Assembly: GCA_015056815.1 (NCBI GenBank)
Contig: SVFN01000015.1
Location: forward strand, 1-64,000
Direction of reading: 5' to 3'
DNA length: 64,000 bases
DNA from: Lachnospiraceae bacterium
Lineage (GTDB): Bacteria; Bacillota; Clostridia; Lachnospirales; Lachnospiraceae
In this document: in pieces, positions 46,423-55,819 of the stretch
How the letters are laid out: each line of letters begins with the position of its first letter
Position numbering within the stretch: position 1 is the stretch's first letter
Position numbers and translations under genes: made by a program
Notes under the pieces: generated by a model
Database searches by the model: none
Seen by the model: only the letters and a program-made list of their open reading frames with translations
Told to the model about the DNA's origin: nothing

Positions 46423-47697
46423 CTATGAAGATTGTGTGAACTCCCCCTGCTTTTTTGCCTCCTGTTTTCCCTTGAACTTTTTCGCCACCTCTGTTTTGCC
46501 TGCCATTACCGTTCCTCTTTTTATTATGTCATATCCAAAGCGGTTTCGCAAAAGATCTACCGTCTGATCCAGTTTCTCGTCACGCTCTCTCTTTTTTTCC
46601 TTCTCCTGTCCGAACAACGACATCTGCTTTGCATACTCTCCCTTTACCAGTCCGGTCAGAGAGATCCCCATCAGCCGCAGCGGCTTTTGATCTTTCCAAA
46701 GCTCTGCCAGGAGATTTTTAGCGGTCTCATACACCTCTGTTGTCGTATTTACAGGCTCTTCGAGTTTGCACTGGTGTGATCGGTTCTTAAAATCCAGATA
46801 CCGGATCGTTACGGATATGCAGGTGGACTTCGCCTGATCATTACGCATATGAGCCGTCACACTGTCCGCCAATGCAAGCAGGATCGCATGCGCTGTCTCA
46901 AGATCAGTCACATCCTGTTCCAAAGTTACCGAATTACTGTAGCCTTTCGCCTCCTCCGGCTCTTTTCGCACCTCGGAATCATCCAGTCCGTTTGCATAAA
47001 GATAAGCCTGCTCACTGAATTTTTCCCCCAGAAGCCGCTTTAGCAGATTCCTGTCCGCATGCGCCAGATCCCCGATCGTATAAATGGAAACCGCTTTCAG
47101 TTTACCGGCACTGGCAGCCCCCACATACAGAAGATCTTCCACCGGAAGCGGCCACATCTTTAGGGGCACTTCCTCCATAAACAGGGTATGTACCTTGTCC
47201 GGTTTTTCAAAATCACCGGCCATTTTCGCACACAGCTTATTGCGCCCGATCCCGATATTTACCGTAAATCCAAGCTCGTCCCGGATCCTGTCCTTGATCT
47301 TGTAAGCCAGTGCGAGCGGATCCGGATAAATATACTCCGTCCCTGTAAAATCCAGAAAGCATTCGTCAATGGAAAACTCTTCCACCACCGGTGCATATTC
47401 CCTGCACATGTCCTTAAAGGCCTTGGAACAGGCTGCATAAAGCTTAAAATCCGGTGGTGCGATCGTAAGCGCGGGGCATTTGCGAAGAGCCATGGAAAGC
47501 GGCTCGCCGGTCTTGATCCCGTACCTTTTGGCCGGTATGGATTTTGCCAGCACGATCCCCCGTCTCGTTTCCGGATCTCCTCCGATGCACGAAGGAATCT
47601 GTCTCAGATCGCTCAGTCCGTTTTCCACCCTTCTTTTGGATTCCCAGGAAAGAAAGGCACTGTTTACATCTACATGAAAAATCAACCGTTCCATCAT
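46423..47697 (-). CDS. dinB: Y-family DNA polymerase IV
   Basis: 424 residues; AGGA 7 bases before the first ATG. The catalytic Asp is in FHVDVNSAF, the steric-gate Phe follows in SAFLSW, and the SIDECFLD block provides the Asp-Glu pair. Palm, thumb (VGAASAGKLKAVSIYTIGDL, a helix-hairpin-helix) and little-finger regions are in order. The little finger is followed by a basic tail ending in KKFKGKQEAKKQGE rather than a clear QLxLF clamp motif; MSLFGQEKEK near residue 365 may do that job. It performs translesion synthesis. Transcribed alone; no LexA box was identified. Confidence 0.92.
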   Translation of the reverse strand: MMERLIFHVDVNSAFLSWESKRRVENGLSDLRQIPSCIGGDPETRRGIVLAKSIPAKRYGIKTGEPLSMALRKCPALTIAPPDFKLYAACSKAFKDMCREYAPVVEEFSIDECFLDFTGTEYIYPDPLALAYKIKDRIRDELGFTVNIGIGRNKLCAKMAGDFEKPDKVHTLFMEEVPLKMWPLPVEDLLYVGAASAGKLKAVSIYTIGDLAHADRNLLKRLLGEKFSEQAYLYANGLDDSEVRKEPEEAKGYSNSVTLEQDVTDLETAHAILLALADSVTAHMRNDQAKSTCISVTIRYLDFKNRSHQCKLEEPVNTTTEVYETAKNLLAELWKDQKPLRLMGISLTGLVKGEYAKQMSLFGQEKEKKRERDEKLDQTVDLLRNRFGYDIIKRGTVMAGKTEVAKKFKGKQEAKKQGEFTQSS

Positions 47698-47805
47698 TTC
47701 ACAATCCTGTTCTGTTATGCTCCTGTTTTATGTTTCAGATCCTTATCCGGTTCATACTAGACCGGATCATCAGGCAACACCCCGGACAGCTCTGCCGGGA
47801 AAGCC

Positions 47806-47826
47806 ATACATTTCCCTCAAATGTAT
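47806..47826. repeat. Inverted repeat downstream of the YbjQ gene
   Basis: ATACATTT (47806-47813) and AAATGTAT (47819-47826) are perfect arms around CCCTC, followed by a small CCGC/GCGG hairpin at 47835-47846. The position between converging ends of dinB upstream sequence and a terminator gives no clear function. Confidence 0.4.
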
Positions 47827-47854
47827 ATCCCCACTGCCGCTTTTGCGGTATGGG

Positions 47855-47884
47855 AAAGGCCCGTATGATCATACACGGGCCTTT
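47855..47884. terminator. Bidirectional hairpin after the YbjQ gene
   Basis: AAAGGCCCGT and ACGGGCCTTT (47855-47864, 47875-47884 approximately) form a strong GC stem ending in short T runs in both directions. Confidence 0.7.
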
Positions 47885-47910
47885 GGCTTACTGTTTCCTG
47901 CGGACACCTG

Positions 47911-48225
47911 TCAGCCTTTAAACTTCACGGCTGTTCCGTAAGCGATCACTTCTGCCGCTCCCTGCATGATCGCAGAAGAAGAATAACGGATATTCACGAT
48001 CGCATCTGCCCCAAGTGTTTCCGCTTCCTGTACCATACGTTTCGTGGCAAGAGCTCTGGCCTCATTCATCATCTCATTGTAGGCAACCAGCTCGCCGCCC
48101 ACCAGAGTCTTGAGTCCCTGTGTGATATCCTTTCCGACATTCTTGGACTGGATCGTACTTCCCTTTACCAGACCTAACATTTCCAATTCTTTTCCTGTGA
48201 TATAATCAGTATTTACTAAGATCAT
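47911..48225 (-). CDS. YbjQ/UPF0145 family protein
   Basis: 104 residues from the ATG at 48225 (AAGGG 8 bases upstream). Family landmarks: LVNTDYITGKELEMLGLVKG, then a late GADAIVNIRYSSS and a C-terminal EVIAYGTAVKF. YbjQ proteins are pentameric dodecin-like small folds of unknown function, sometimes called heavy-metal binding. The start overlaps the preceding gene by 20 bases; last in the band-7 operon. Confidence 0.88.
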   Translation of the reverse strand: MILVNTDYITGKELEMLGLVKGSTIQSKNVGKDITQGLKTLVGGELVAYNEMMNEARALATKRMVQEAETLGADAIVNIRYSSSAIMQGAAEVIAYGTAVKFKG

Positions 48226-48439
48226 CCTCTTCACCCTTTCTGATTTCTTTGATTCGTTCGATACATACATAGATCATCGCACCTGCCAGTATCAGAGGTC
48301 CTATTCCGAAAAACAGCATCATGATCATCGGCAGTTCTCCCAGAGCGATCACTCCCAGAGCGAGCCCTGCATAGTAAAGGACCACCAAAGCTGTGATGAC
48401 GATCGGTGCGATCATTTTCTTTCCGTGTCTGTCATTCAT
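48206..48439 (-). CDS. Small membrane protein of the band-7 operon
   Basis: 77 residues with two hydrophobic helices (about 10-32 and 37-60), then a charged tail (RIKEIRKGEEDDL). No family recognised. It is coupled to the following YbjQ gene by overlap. A small partner of the band-7 scaffold is a reasonable guess. Confidence 0.7.
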   Translation of the reverse strand: MNDRHGKKMIAPIVITALVVLYYAGLALGVIALGELPMIMMLFFGIGPLILAGAMIYVCIERIKEIRKGEEDDLSKY

Positions 48440-48456
48440 GTCTTAGCCTCCCCGTA

Positions 48457-48651
48457 TCAAATATCCAGTTCGATTCCCTCGTCCAGATGCTCTGAAACAT
48501 ATTTCCCATCCTTTTTTCTCTGTTTTACACATTCTGTCAGCAAATATTCGATCTGTCCGTTGACGGAACGGAAATCATCCTCAGCCCATGCGGCGATCGC
48601 ATCATAAAGCTTTGCGTTCAGTCGCAGCGGAACCTGTTTTTTTTCAGCCAT
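48457..48651 (-). CDS. Arc-like ribbon-helix-helix protein
   Basis: 64 residues. The ATG at 48651 overlaps the stop of the band-7 gene (TAATG), with GGGAG 9 bases before. The N-terminal strand KKQVPLRLNAKLYDAIAAWA and the following helices SVNGQIEYLLTECVKQR fit the RHH/Arc fold that binds palindromic DNA as a dimer. Because the operon promoter carries a GATATC-N5-GATATC palindrome over its -10, autorepression is plausible. Confidence 0.8.
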   Translation of the reverse strand: MAEKKQVPLRLNAKLYDAIAAWAEDDFRSVNGQIEYLLTECVKQRKKDGKYVSEHLDEGIELDI

Positions 48652-49700
48652 TAATAAAGACTCCCGGAATTCACAATAGGCTGTGCATCTTTGTTTCCGC
48701 ACAACACCACGAGCAGATTCGAAACCATTGCCGCCTTACGCTCCTCATCCAGCTCTACTGTCTGTTTCTCACTCAATCGCTCCAATGCCATCTCTACCAT
48801 TCCGACCGCACCGTCCACGATCAGTTTACGGGCATCCACAACAGCTGCCGCCTGTTGCCTCTGGAGCATCGCTGCCGCAATTTCCGGCGCATAGGCAAGA
48901 TAAGTGATCCTGGCATCCACGATCTCAAGTCCGGCCTCTTCGACCTTGCTCTGAATCTCTTCTTTGATCCTTCTGGCCACAACTTCTGTCGAGCCGCGAA
49001 GACTTCCGTCATCCGCCTCGCCGTCACCGGTGGTGTCCACATTATCCGTTACATCATAAGGATATACTTTTACCACATTACGCACCGCCGTATCACACTG
49101 CAGTGAAAGATACTCTTTAAAATTATCCACATTGAAAACCGCTTTTGCCGTATCGGAAACTCTCCACATAACCGCTACCGCCACTTCAACCGGATTGCCC
49201 AGTACGTCATTTACTTTCTGCTTACTGTTGGAAAGTGTCATGACCTTCAATGAAATCTTCTTGCTCAACGCATCCGCACTGGCTGAAACGGTCACGCCTT
49301 CTGCGGAAACCGTCGCTCCCGCCTTGCCGCTTACCACGTCACCGCTCTGTCCCAGATGTGTGCCGGCCGCCGGGTTAAATGCCGTGCAGAAAGGATTCAC
49401 GTAAAAGAAGCCATCTCCCTTTAAAGTACCGATGTATTTACCGAAGAAGGTAAGCACCAGTGCCTCATTGGGTTTTAATACCTTCAGTCCACAAAGCGGG
49501 ATCCATCCCAATATCAGCCAGAGCAGACAAAGAATAAACAACGGTAACGGATAAGGACCGGTTGCCTGCGCATTGCCGCCTCCCGAAACTGTATAGACCA
49601 CTCCGACTGCCGCCAGTGCATAGAAGGCGATCACCAATAAGAGTACCAGTCCGCCGATCTTATGACCCGTAATGTTTTTCTCCTGTACTTGTTCCTTCAT
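48651..49700 (-). CDS. SPFH/band-7 membrane protein
   Basis: 349 residues from the ATG at 49700, right after AGGAGG. Two N-terminal helices (about 14-38 and 48-68), then the SPFH domain starting near residue 75 (LKPNEALVLTFFGKYIG) and a coiled-coil region with AYAPEIAAAMLQRQQA typical of this group. SPFH proteins form oligomeric scaffolds at the membrane. First gene of a four-gene operon with RHH, small membrane and YbjQ proteins. Confidence 0.9.
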   Translation of the reverse strand: MKEQVQEKNITGHKIGGLVLLLVIAFYALAAVGVVYTVSGGGNAQATGPYPLPLFILCLLWLILGWIPLCGLKVLKPNEALVLTFFGKYIGTLKGDGFFYVNPFCTAFNPAAGTHLGQSGDVVSGKAGATVSAEGVTVSASADALSKKISLKVMTLSNSKQKVNDVLGNPVEVAVAVMWRVSDTAKAVFNVDNFKEYLSLQCDTAVRNVVKVYPYDVTDNVDTTGDGEADDGSLRGSTEVVARRIKEEIQSKVEEAGLEIVDARITYLAYAPEIAAAMLQRQQAAAVVDARKLIVDGAVGMVEMALERLSEKQTVELDEERKAAMVSNLLVVLCGNKDAQPIVNSGSLY

Positions 49701-49773
49701 AAAAAACACCTCCTGAATCGTGTTTGTAAAAGAAGTAAAAAGCAATTTCTGTTTTTTGCTTCGATATTTATTT

Positions 49774-49811
49774 GATATCATTACGATATCACTATTATTT
49801 TATTTTGTCAA
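49774..49811 (-). promoter_or_regulatory. Promoter and palindromic operator of the band-7 operon
   Basis: -35 TTGACA (49811-49806), 17-base spacer, -10 TATCGT (49788-49783). GATATC at 49774-49779 and 49785-49790 form a palindrome with an 11-bp centre-to-centre spacing that covers the -10. Confidence 0.7.
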
Positions 49812-49825
49812 CTTTTTTCCAAAAA

Positions 49826-49878
49826 AATTATAAAATAAAACCAGGCGGTAAAAAAGAACACTCTTTTGCCCGCCCGGT
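49826..49878 (-). terminator. Terminator after the ABC ATPase gene
   Basis: ACCGGGCGG and CCGCCTGGT on the minus strand (49878-49870, 49848-49840) pair with one G-T wobble, followed by TTTTATTTT. Confidence 0.75.
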
Positions 49879-49885
49879 TCACACG

Positions 49886-51031
49886 TTACCGGATACGATC
49901 GTCGGCCTTCCCCTGTTCCTTCGCATACAAAAGAAGCGCTTCATTGGCTTTCTCAAAGGTTCCGAAGACTTCCTTATTACAGATGACCTTCTCACAGGTA
50001 TCTATCAGTTTTTTTGCCTGCCTGACCGCCTCATTCTCCACAGGCTCAAAGGCTTTTGCCGAAACGGTCTGCGCCGCCAATGCCTTTGCCACCGGATAGT
50101 CCAGATCATTTTCATAAAGGATACCGGTCGCAAAAGGAATCTGCTTTCTTTGCAGTTTTCGAAAGATACTGCGGCCTTCTCCGCCGCCGGCTATGACAAA
50201 AACCTTTGGTTCTCCCTTTGGAGGTGCCAACTCCACCACACCGTTTTCTTCATCATAATTTCCTGTCCGGATCCCAAACAGCTCCTTCATATAGCCCGAC
50301 CGGAAGATTTCTTCCGGCGTTCCCAGACGTACCACATCCCTGCCGTCCACGCAAAGGATCTTATCCGAGATCCTCTCTGCCAGCTCTAATTCATGCAATG
50401 ACATGATCACCGTCAGTTTTTTCTGCTCCTTCAGCTTCTGCAGGACGGACAAAAATTCCAGCTTATAACGGATGTCCAGAAAAGAAGTCGGCTCATCCAG
50501 AATGATGATCTGTGGCTCCTGACAGATAGCTCTCGCCAGCATCACGCGCTGTCTCTGACCGTCACTTATGCATTCAAATGCCTGATCCCTGATCGGTGTC
50601 ACATCCACAAGCTCCATCGCCTCCGCCACCGCCTCATGATCCTTCTCAGACAAAATGCCCATCCGTCCCGTATAGGGATATCTGCCTGTAGCGACCACAT
50701 CTTCGCAGGTCATGAGTTCACCTTTCAGCTTTTGTGTAAATACAACCGCCATCCGCTTTGACAATTCTTCTCCCGACATTTTTGTCAGGTCTTCTTTCTC
50801 CAGATAGACAGTCCCGCCAAGAAGCTTCAGCTGTCCGGCAATACTTTTTAATATGGTGGATTTGCCTGCACCGTTCGGTCCGATGATTGTCAGGATCTCC
50901 CCCTGTCCGATACCGATCCCGATATCCTGCAGGACAACTTTTTTCTGATATCCCACGCACATTTTCTTCGTTTCCAGAAAACATACGCTGTTTTCCAATG
51001 CCTGTTTTTTCTTTTGTTCCCGTTGCATCAT
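49886..51031 (-). CDS. FecE/BtuD-type ABC ATPase with C-terminal extension
   Basis: 381 residues. Walker A GPNGAGKST near residue 50, signature variant CISDGQRQRV and Walker B IIILDEPTSFLD, as in iron-siderophore/cobalamin importers. Residues about 265-381 are an extra Rossmann-like domain opening KVFVIAGGGEGRSI, not needed for the ATPase and of unknown role. The permease gene is two genes upstream, with a CDF gene between them; a separate binding protein lies at 56.5 kb. Substrate is likely a metal chelate, heme or corrinoid, judged by context. Confidence 0.85.
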   Translation of the reverse strand: MMQREQKKKQALENSVCFLETKKMCVGYQKKVVLQDIGIGIGQGEILTIIGPNGAGKSTILKSIAGQLKLLGGTVYLEKEDLTKMSGEELSKRMAVVFTQKLKGELMTCEDVVATGRYPYTGRMGILSEKDHEAVAEAMELVDVTPIRDQAFECISDGQRQRVMLARAICQEPQIIILDEPTSFLDIRYKLEFLSVLQKLKEQKKLTVIMSLHELELAERISDKILCVDGRDVVRLGTPEEIFRSGYMKELFGIRTGNYDEENGVVELAPPKGEPKVFVIAGGGEGRSIFRKLQRKQIPFATGILYENDLDYPVAKALAAQTVSAKAFEPVENEAVRQAKKLIDTCEKVICNKEVFGTFEKANEALLLYAKEQGKADDRIR

Positions 51032-51070
51032 GCTTTCTACCTGACTCTTGAAATTTTGCCTTTACAGTAC

Positions 51071-52195
51071 TTAATCCGACAGATCCACGTCCGCCACGAT
51101 CTGAATCTCATATCCCGGGTAGGCTTCACTGATCTCTTTGTGCAGGATCGACAGCGCTTTCTCAGACTCGATCTCAAATCCGATTACCGTATCAAACCTC
51201 ATATAATGCTGTTCCTGATCCACATAAAAGCCATGGATCTGCAATGCCCAGTCGTGACTTAAGATTCTTTTTTGTACATCATTGCGGATTCTTGCTGCTT
51301 CATCATCCTGCGTATTGTAGGAGTAGACACCGACCCCCGTCAATATGATCCCTGTCGCCAGAAAAACTTTTCGTTCTGCTTTTCGCGTGATGCGATCCAC
51401 TTCTTCCACTGTCATCGTATCCGGCAGTTCGATGTGTACCGATGCATAGTTTTTGCCGGGACCGTAATTGTTGATCATCAGATCATATGCACCTCTGATC
51501 TCCGGTTCTTCCCGAAGCAATCGTTTAATTTCATTACTTACTTCTGCATCAGCTCTTTTTCCAAGGATATCATCCACCGTATCCATCATCATCTCAATAC
51601 CGGCCTTGATAATGATCACAGCGATCAGAACACCGACAAAAGCCTCCAATGAGATTCCCGCAAACATATAAAGGATTGCTGATGCCAAAACAGACGTGGA
51701 AAGCACCGCATCAAACAGCGCGTCCGATCCGGAGGCGGTCAATGCGCCGGATTTCACAAGTTCTCCCTGCTTTTTTACATAAAACCCCAGTGCCAGTTTT
51801 ACCAAAACCGCCACTGCTATGATCACAAGAGACAGAAGCGTATACTCCGCCTTTTGCGGATGCAGAATCTTTTTTACCGATTCGGTAAGAGAAGTCAGTC
51901 CCGCATAGAGTACGATGGCAGACACCGCCATGGAGCTGAGATACTCGATCCTGCCATACCCCAGAGGATGCTTTTTATCCGGGCTTTTTCCCGCAAGTTT
52001 TGCTCCGATGATCGTCAGTACTGACGAGAGCGCATCGGAAAGATTATTGACCGCATCCAGAACAATGGCAATGGAATGGGTTAAGATTCCGATGATCGCT
52101 TTAAAGGTCGCAAGCAACACGTTTGTCACAATGCCTGTCACACTTGTCTTTATAATGATCTGTTTACGGTTCAGCATTTTTTCTTCCTGATTCAT
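51071..52195 (-). CDS. Cation diffusion facilitator (metal efflux)
   Basis: 374 residues; GGAG 8 bases before the ATG. Six membrane helices in the first about 210 residues, with LDAVNNLSDALSS in helix 2, DKKHPLGYGRIEYLSS after it and SGSDALFDAVLS in helix 5, supplying the transport-site residues. The NxxxD pattern in helix 2 resembles manganese-type members, but I cannot assign the ion. A C-terminal cytoplasmic domain of about 160 residues is longer than in YiiP. It sits between the ATPase and permease genes of an importer, so metal balance is a shared theme. Confidence 0.85.
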   Translation of the reverse strand: MNQEEKMLNRKQIIIKTSVTGIVTNVLLATFKAIIGILTHSIAIVLDAVNNLSDALSSVLTIIGAKLAGKSPDKKHPLGYGRIEYLSSMAVSAIVLYAGLTSLTESVKKILHPQKAEYTLLSLVIIAVAVLVKLALGFYVKKQGELVKSGALTASGSDALFDAVLSTSVLASAILYMFAGISLEAFVGVLIAVIIIKAGIEMMMDTVDDILGKRADAEVSNEIKRLLREEPEIRGAYDLMINNYGPGKNYASVHIELPDTMTVEEVDRITRKAERKVFLATGIILTGVGVYSYNTQDDEAARIRNDVQKRILSHDWALQIHGFYVDQEQHYMRFDTVIGFEIESEKALSILHKEISEAYPGYEIQIVADVDLSD

Positions 52196-52251
52196 ATTCT
52201 ATTCTCCTTTGGCACCATTTTTCGGATACTGTTTTAGTTCCATGTTTTGTT

Positions 52252-53268
52252 TTACTCCCTCTGCCTTCGCTCTGTGATCACCCACAGTACCACCGGCGCT
52301 CCAAAGATCGCCGTCACCGTACTGATGCTTAATTCTGTCGGTGAAAAAACAGTCCTTGCCAGAAGATCGCAAAACATACAAAAGATACTCCCTCCCAGAA
52401 AACAGGCAGGTATCATGAAAATCGGCTCTGCAGTCTTAAGGAGCTTTTTCATCAGATGCGGCACCGCGATCCCGACGAAAGAGATCGGTCCCGCAAACGC
52501 CACGATGCAGGCAGATAAAACACCGGATAAGATCACAATCAATACCCGAAGTCGCCGGATATTCACCCCCATATTGCGGGCATATGCCTCACCTAGTCTG
52601 TACGCGGATAGCGGTTTGGACAACAGAAAGACCGCAAAAAACGTCAGCATTGTTACCACTGTCATCACTCTGACATTTTCCCAGCTCATCCCGGAGAAGC
52701 TTCCCCGCGACCAGTTGTGCAGATTGACGATATCTGCATCCTCTGCAAAAGTCACGACCAGCTCCGTTACTGCCGAACAGATATAGCCGATCATGACCCC
52801 GCTTACCACCAGCATCGCCATACTGTCTACCCGTTTCAGCATCAAAAGCACAAAAGACATACTGAGCATGGCTCCCGCAAAAGCAGCAAGAATCAGCACA
52901 AGGGAACTGACCGCTACGTCTCTTCCCATGAGAAAGACCATTGCCAGTGCCACCGTCATCTTGGCTCCCGAAGAAATTCCCAGCACAAAGGGACCTGCGA
53001 TGGGATTATGAAAAAAAGTCTGAAGAAGATATCCCGACAGTGCCAGAGCACCGCCTAAGATCAGTGCCGCTATCGAACGCGGGAACCGGATATCCATGAT
53101 GATCGCCAGAACTGTCTCCTCACCTTCCCCGTACAAAAGCGCTCTCTCTATTTCTTTTAGCGAAATCGCAATACTCCCGATGCTTATATTCAATAGTAAT
53201 AACAATATCACTCCGGTGGCCAGCAGCAGGAAAGCCGCCGGATATCCTGCTTTTTTCTTATTCTTCAT
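52252..53268 (-). CDS. FecCD/BtuC-type ABC permease
   Basis: 338 residues from the ATG at 53268; a GTG three codons earlier is possible, and neither has a strong ribosome binding site. About ten membrane helices, with family blocks FPRSIAALILGGALALSGY, NPIAGPFVLGISSGA and the coupling-helix region GPISFVGIAVPHL. It would form the channel for the ATPase at 49.9 kb and probably use the lipoprotein at 56.5 kb. Confidence 0.9.
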   Translation of the reverse strand: MKNKKKAGYPAAFLLLATGVILLLLLNISIGSIAISLKEIERALLYGEGEETVLAIIMDIRFPRSIAALILGGALALSGYLLQTFFHNPIAGPFVLGISSGAKMTVALAMVFLMGRDVAVSSLVLILAAFAGAMLSMSFVLLMLKRVDSMAMLVVSGVMIGYICSAVTELVVTFAEDADIVNLHNWSRGSFSGMSWENVRVMTVVTMLTFFAVFLLSKPLSAYRLGEAYARNMGVNIRRLRVLIVILSGVLSACIVAFAGPISFVGIAVPHLMKKLLKTAEPIFMIPACFLGGSIFCMFCDLLARTVFSPTELSISTVTAIFGAPVVLWVITERRQRE

Positions 53269-53365
53269 CCTGTTCACTTCTGTATCCCGTAAAAATATAT
53301 ATCACACCGGTTGTCCGAATGCAATAGCAGTGTAGCAGCTGCATGCAGACATTGCTACGCAAAAT

Positions 53366-54721
53366 CTATTCCGGTAATTCTATCTCTTCATTGTCCTCGT
53401 AAGTTATGATCCTGTCTGCAAACTCTCCGATCTCTAAGGTTCCAAACGCCTCCGGGTCCTGCGTATGGATCGGCAGAATGCCAAACCCCGGCGCCACGGT
53501 TAAGATCATTCTCCGGATATCACCCGCTGTGGCGTGTCCGCTGGTATGCAGATCCACCCTCCTCGTCTTCTTCCAGCTATGATATAAATCCCCCAGTTCT
53601 TCCTGGTAGCTATCGGGATACTTCTCCTTATTGACATATCCCTCCCACATGGAGTAGATCAAAAGCGGATCATACCCTTTGTCTTTGAAATACTGTATCC
53701 GCCTGAGATACCCTGCATCTGGCCGGATAAGCATCAAAAAGCCATGTGTTTCCATATATTCCGCCTGTGTCATTTTGAGCTTTGGATTGACATAGTCCAT
53801 TCCCTCTAACACATTGGCATTATAAAATTTAAAATCCCAGTCATTTTTACCCGCAGTCTCCCGGTAAAGCCTCAGCTGTTCCAGAACATAGGAACTGACA
53901 AAGAATTTACGCCCCTTGTCGCCGTTTTCCTTTACCTCCCATGCCGCATTAGCAAAAGACGCCAGGCTCTCCATATTGGTGGAGGAGCAGATCAGAAACG
54001 CATACCTGTTTTCCGGCAGCCGCAATAGTTCATAAGCTTCCTTTTGCATTTCTTTTTCTGTTTTTACGACTTCTGTCAGACGACTCATCATGGTGCCTTC
54101 GGTGATCAGGACATCGACGTTTCTTCCACGTATCCCCTTTTTCACCTTTTCAAACAGATCCTCGCCCAGCCGCCCATGGGTACGGAAGTCTCCGGTATGA
54201 ACGATCACCTTGTGATCCGTCATTGATTCGATTACGAACAGATATGAGTCATAGGCTGAGTGATCCACCATAACCGGCGTGATCACCAGATCGCCGATCG
54301 TAAAATCCTTTCCGTCTGTCATCTCCAGACTTCGTTCCTTATCCCTTAAGATTCCAAGATAATTCTCATGATATCGTTTTTGTTCTTCACTGATTCCGTA
54401 GGATCCACGAAGTGTCTTATGGATGTTCTCCAGCACTTTTCTCGCAGTTGCTCCCATGGCAAGGCGGATTGTTTTCCCTTCAATGTCTTTGGCCGGGATA
54501 TGCTCGATCAGTCCCACATGATCTCCATGATAGTGCGTAAACAAAACAGCGTCACACTTCGCTCGTCTGATCATCCCGATCATCGCACCATCCGTTGACT
54601 TTTCCGCATCCACGCTCAGCTCAGAGCCAAAATCGATAAAAATATGAGTCGTTTCCGTATAGATCTCTGTGATGCTTCCGCCGATCTGACGGGCACCGCG
54701 GTGAATCCTGATCTTCATCAT
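53366..54721 (-). CDS. Beta-CASP metallo-beta-lactamase (RNase J-like)
   Basis: 451 residues from the ATG at 54721 (GGAGGAGG upstream). MBL motifs: THYHGDHVG near residue 60, VDHSAYDSY near 150, VHTGDFRTHG near 175, and late HTSGHATAGD and IHTQDPE of the beta-CASP part. Such enzymes process RNA 5' ends. It is shorter than RNase J1 and lacks its C-terminal domain, so it is probably a specialised paralogue. The PD-(D/E)XK-like gene directly upstream ends 23 bases before its start, suggesting a nuclease pair. Confidence 0.82.
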   Translation of the reverse strand: MMKIRIHRGARQIGGSITEIYTETTHIFIDFGSELSVDAEKSTDGAMIGMIRRAKCDAVLFTHYHGDHVGLIEHIPAKDIEGKTIRLAMGATARKVLENIHKTLRGSYGISEEQKRYHENYLGILRDKERSLEMTDGKDFTIGDLVITPVMVDHSAYDSYLFVIESMTDHKVIVHTGDFRTHGRLGEDLFEKVKKGIRGRNVDVLITEGTMMSRLTEVVKTEKEMQKEAYELLRLPENRYAFLICSSTNMESLASFANAAWEVKENGDKGRKFFVSSYVLEQLRLYRETAGKNDWDFKFYNANVLEGMDYVNPKLKMTQAEYMETHGFLMLIRPDAGYLRRIQYFKDKGYDPLLIYSMWEGYVNKEKYPDSYQEELGDLYHSWKKTRRVDLHTSGHATAGDIRRMILTVAPGFGILPIHTQDPEAFGTLEIGEFADRIITYEDNEEIELPE

Positions 54722-54744
54722 ACTGCTTCCTCCTCCCGGAAGTT

Positions 54745-55623
54745 TTATTTCCGTCCGTTTCTGTTTGATTCTTTGCATCCGATCTTCAAAGACGTGATCG
54801 GCAGTATCACTGTCTGTCCTTCTATTCGGATCAGCGCATCTTCATCCGAAAACCGGATGATATGATTGGTCCGCCCCTGTGCCAGGTGCGCTTCATCCAT
54901 CTTCAGATCCCGGGCAACATAGCGGCAGAGAAAATCCGCGATCGCATTCTGGATATCCCGTTGTTTCTCTTCTTTATCACCGGATTCCCCGGAATGATAT
55001 TTGCATTCTAAGAGTCTTAAATATTTTTGGGGGACTGCACGCTCTTTGTGTTTTTTTGCATCATCATACTCATAGATCACCGCCAGATCCGGCTTGCTGT
55101 TCATCATTTTTTTTGCTCTTCTCATTCCGTCCCGGCAGGTTTCATCCTGTTCAAATAAATCCTTGATCTCTTTGTTGCCCAGATTGTGAAATAGATATTT
55201 CTTTTCCGTAAGCCTTTTGAGCACCTGCGCTCTTTTGCTGTCCTGACCTTCAAAACAATACTTAAGCAAACAGTCATTGAAGGATCCCTCAAATCCGGTC
55301 TGTCCGTCTGTTTTGCTTTTTAACGAATTTAAACTCCTTACTCCGTTGCGCTCCAGAATACACCGTCTGTCTTTCTCAAAATAGTCCCGCATAAAAGCAG
55401 CTTCATAGTAAACCGCATCGATCCTGATCCTGCCCGCCGGATCATTCACTCCGAAAATGCAGGCATTGATCATCCTGTTTTGCTCTTCGGGAAGGTCATT
55501 TTGCCCAAGCGCATCATAAAATAGTCCATATAAAAACAATGCATACTGTCTTTCTTCCCGACAGATCCTGTCGTTGATATAATTCGTCAGATCATATTCC
55601 ATACGCCGCTTTGCCCTTTTCAT
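54745..55623 (-). CDS. PD-(D/E)XK nuclease-like protein
   Basis: 292 residues; the ATG at 55623 was kept, with an ATG at 55602 as the alternative. No named family was recognised. The region SKPDLAVIYEYD followed about 25 residues later by LRLLECKYHSG gives the D...ExK core of PD-(D/E)XK nucleases, and the preceding FHNLGNKEIKDLFEQ could hold the upstream acidic residue. The following gene is a beta-CASP MBL nuclease. An RNA or DNA processing pair, perhaps defensive, is a guess. Confidence 0.55.
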   Translation of the reverse strand: MKRAKRRMEYDLTNYINDRICREERQYALFLYGLFYDALGQNDLPEEQNRMINACIFGVNDPAGRIRIDAVYYEAAFMRDYFEKDRRCILERNGVRSLNSLKSKTDGQTGFEGSFNDCLLKYCFEGQDSKRAQVLKRLTEKKYLFHNLGNKEIKDLFEQDETCRDGMRRAKKMMNSKPDLAVIYEYDDAKKHKERAVPQKYLRLLECKYHSGESGDKEEKQRDIQNAIADFLCRYVARDLKMDEAHLAQGRTNHIIRFSDEDALIRIEGQTVILPITSLKIGCKESNRNGRK

Positions 55624-55819
55624 TATTTTCTATCGCTGTAGTTTTAAACTTCTTCCGCCTACATGATCAAAAACAGTATACCATATTCCGCATCCTGCCG
55701 TTTCATTTTCTTTTCTTTTTTATATCTCTTTTTCTTATGGATATGCTATACTTAGGATATCCTGTCTTACAAACCTCTGTTTTATCCGCAGCGCACAGCT
55801 GCTTTTGGGAAGGAATGAT

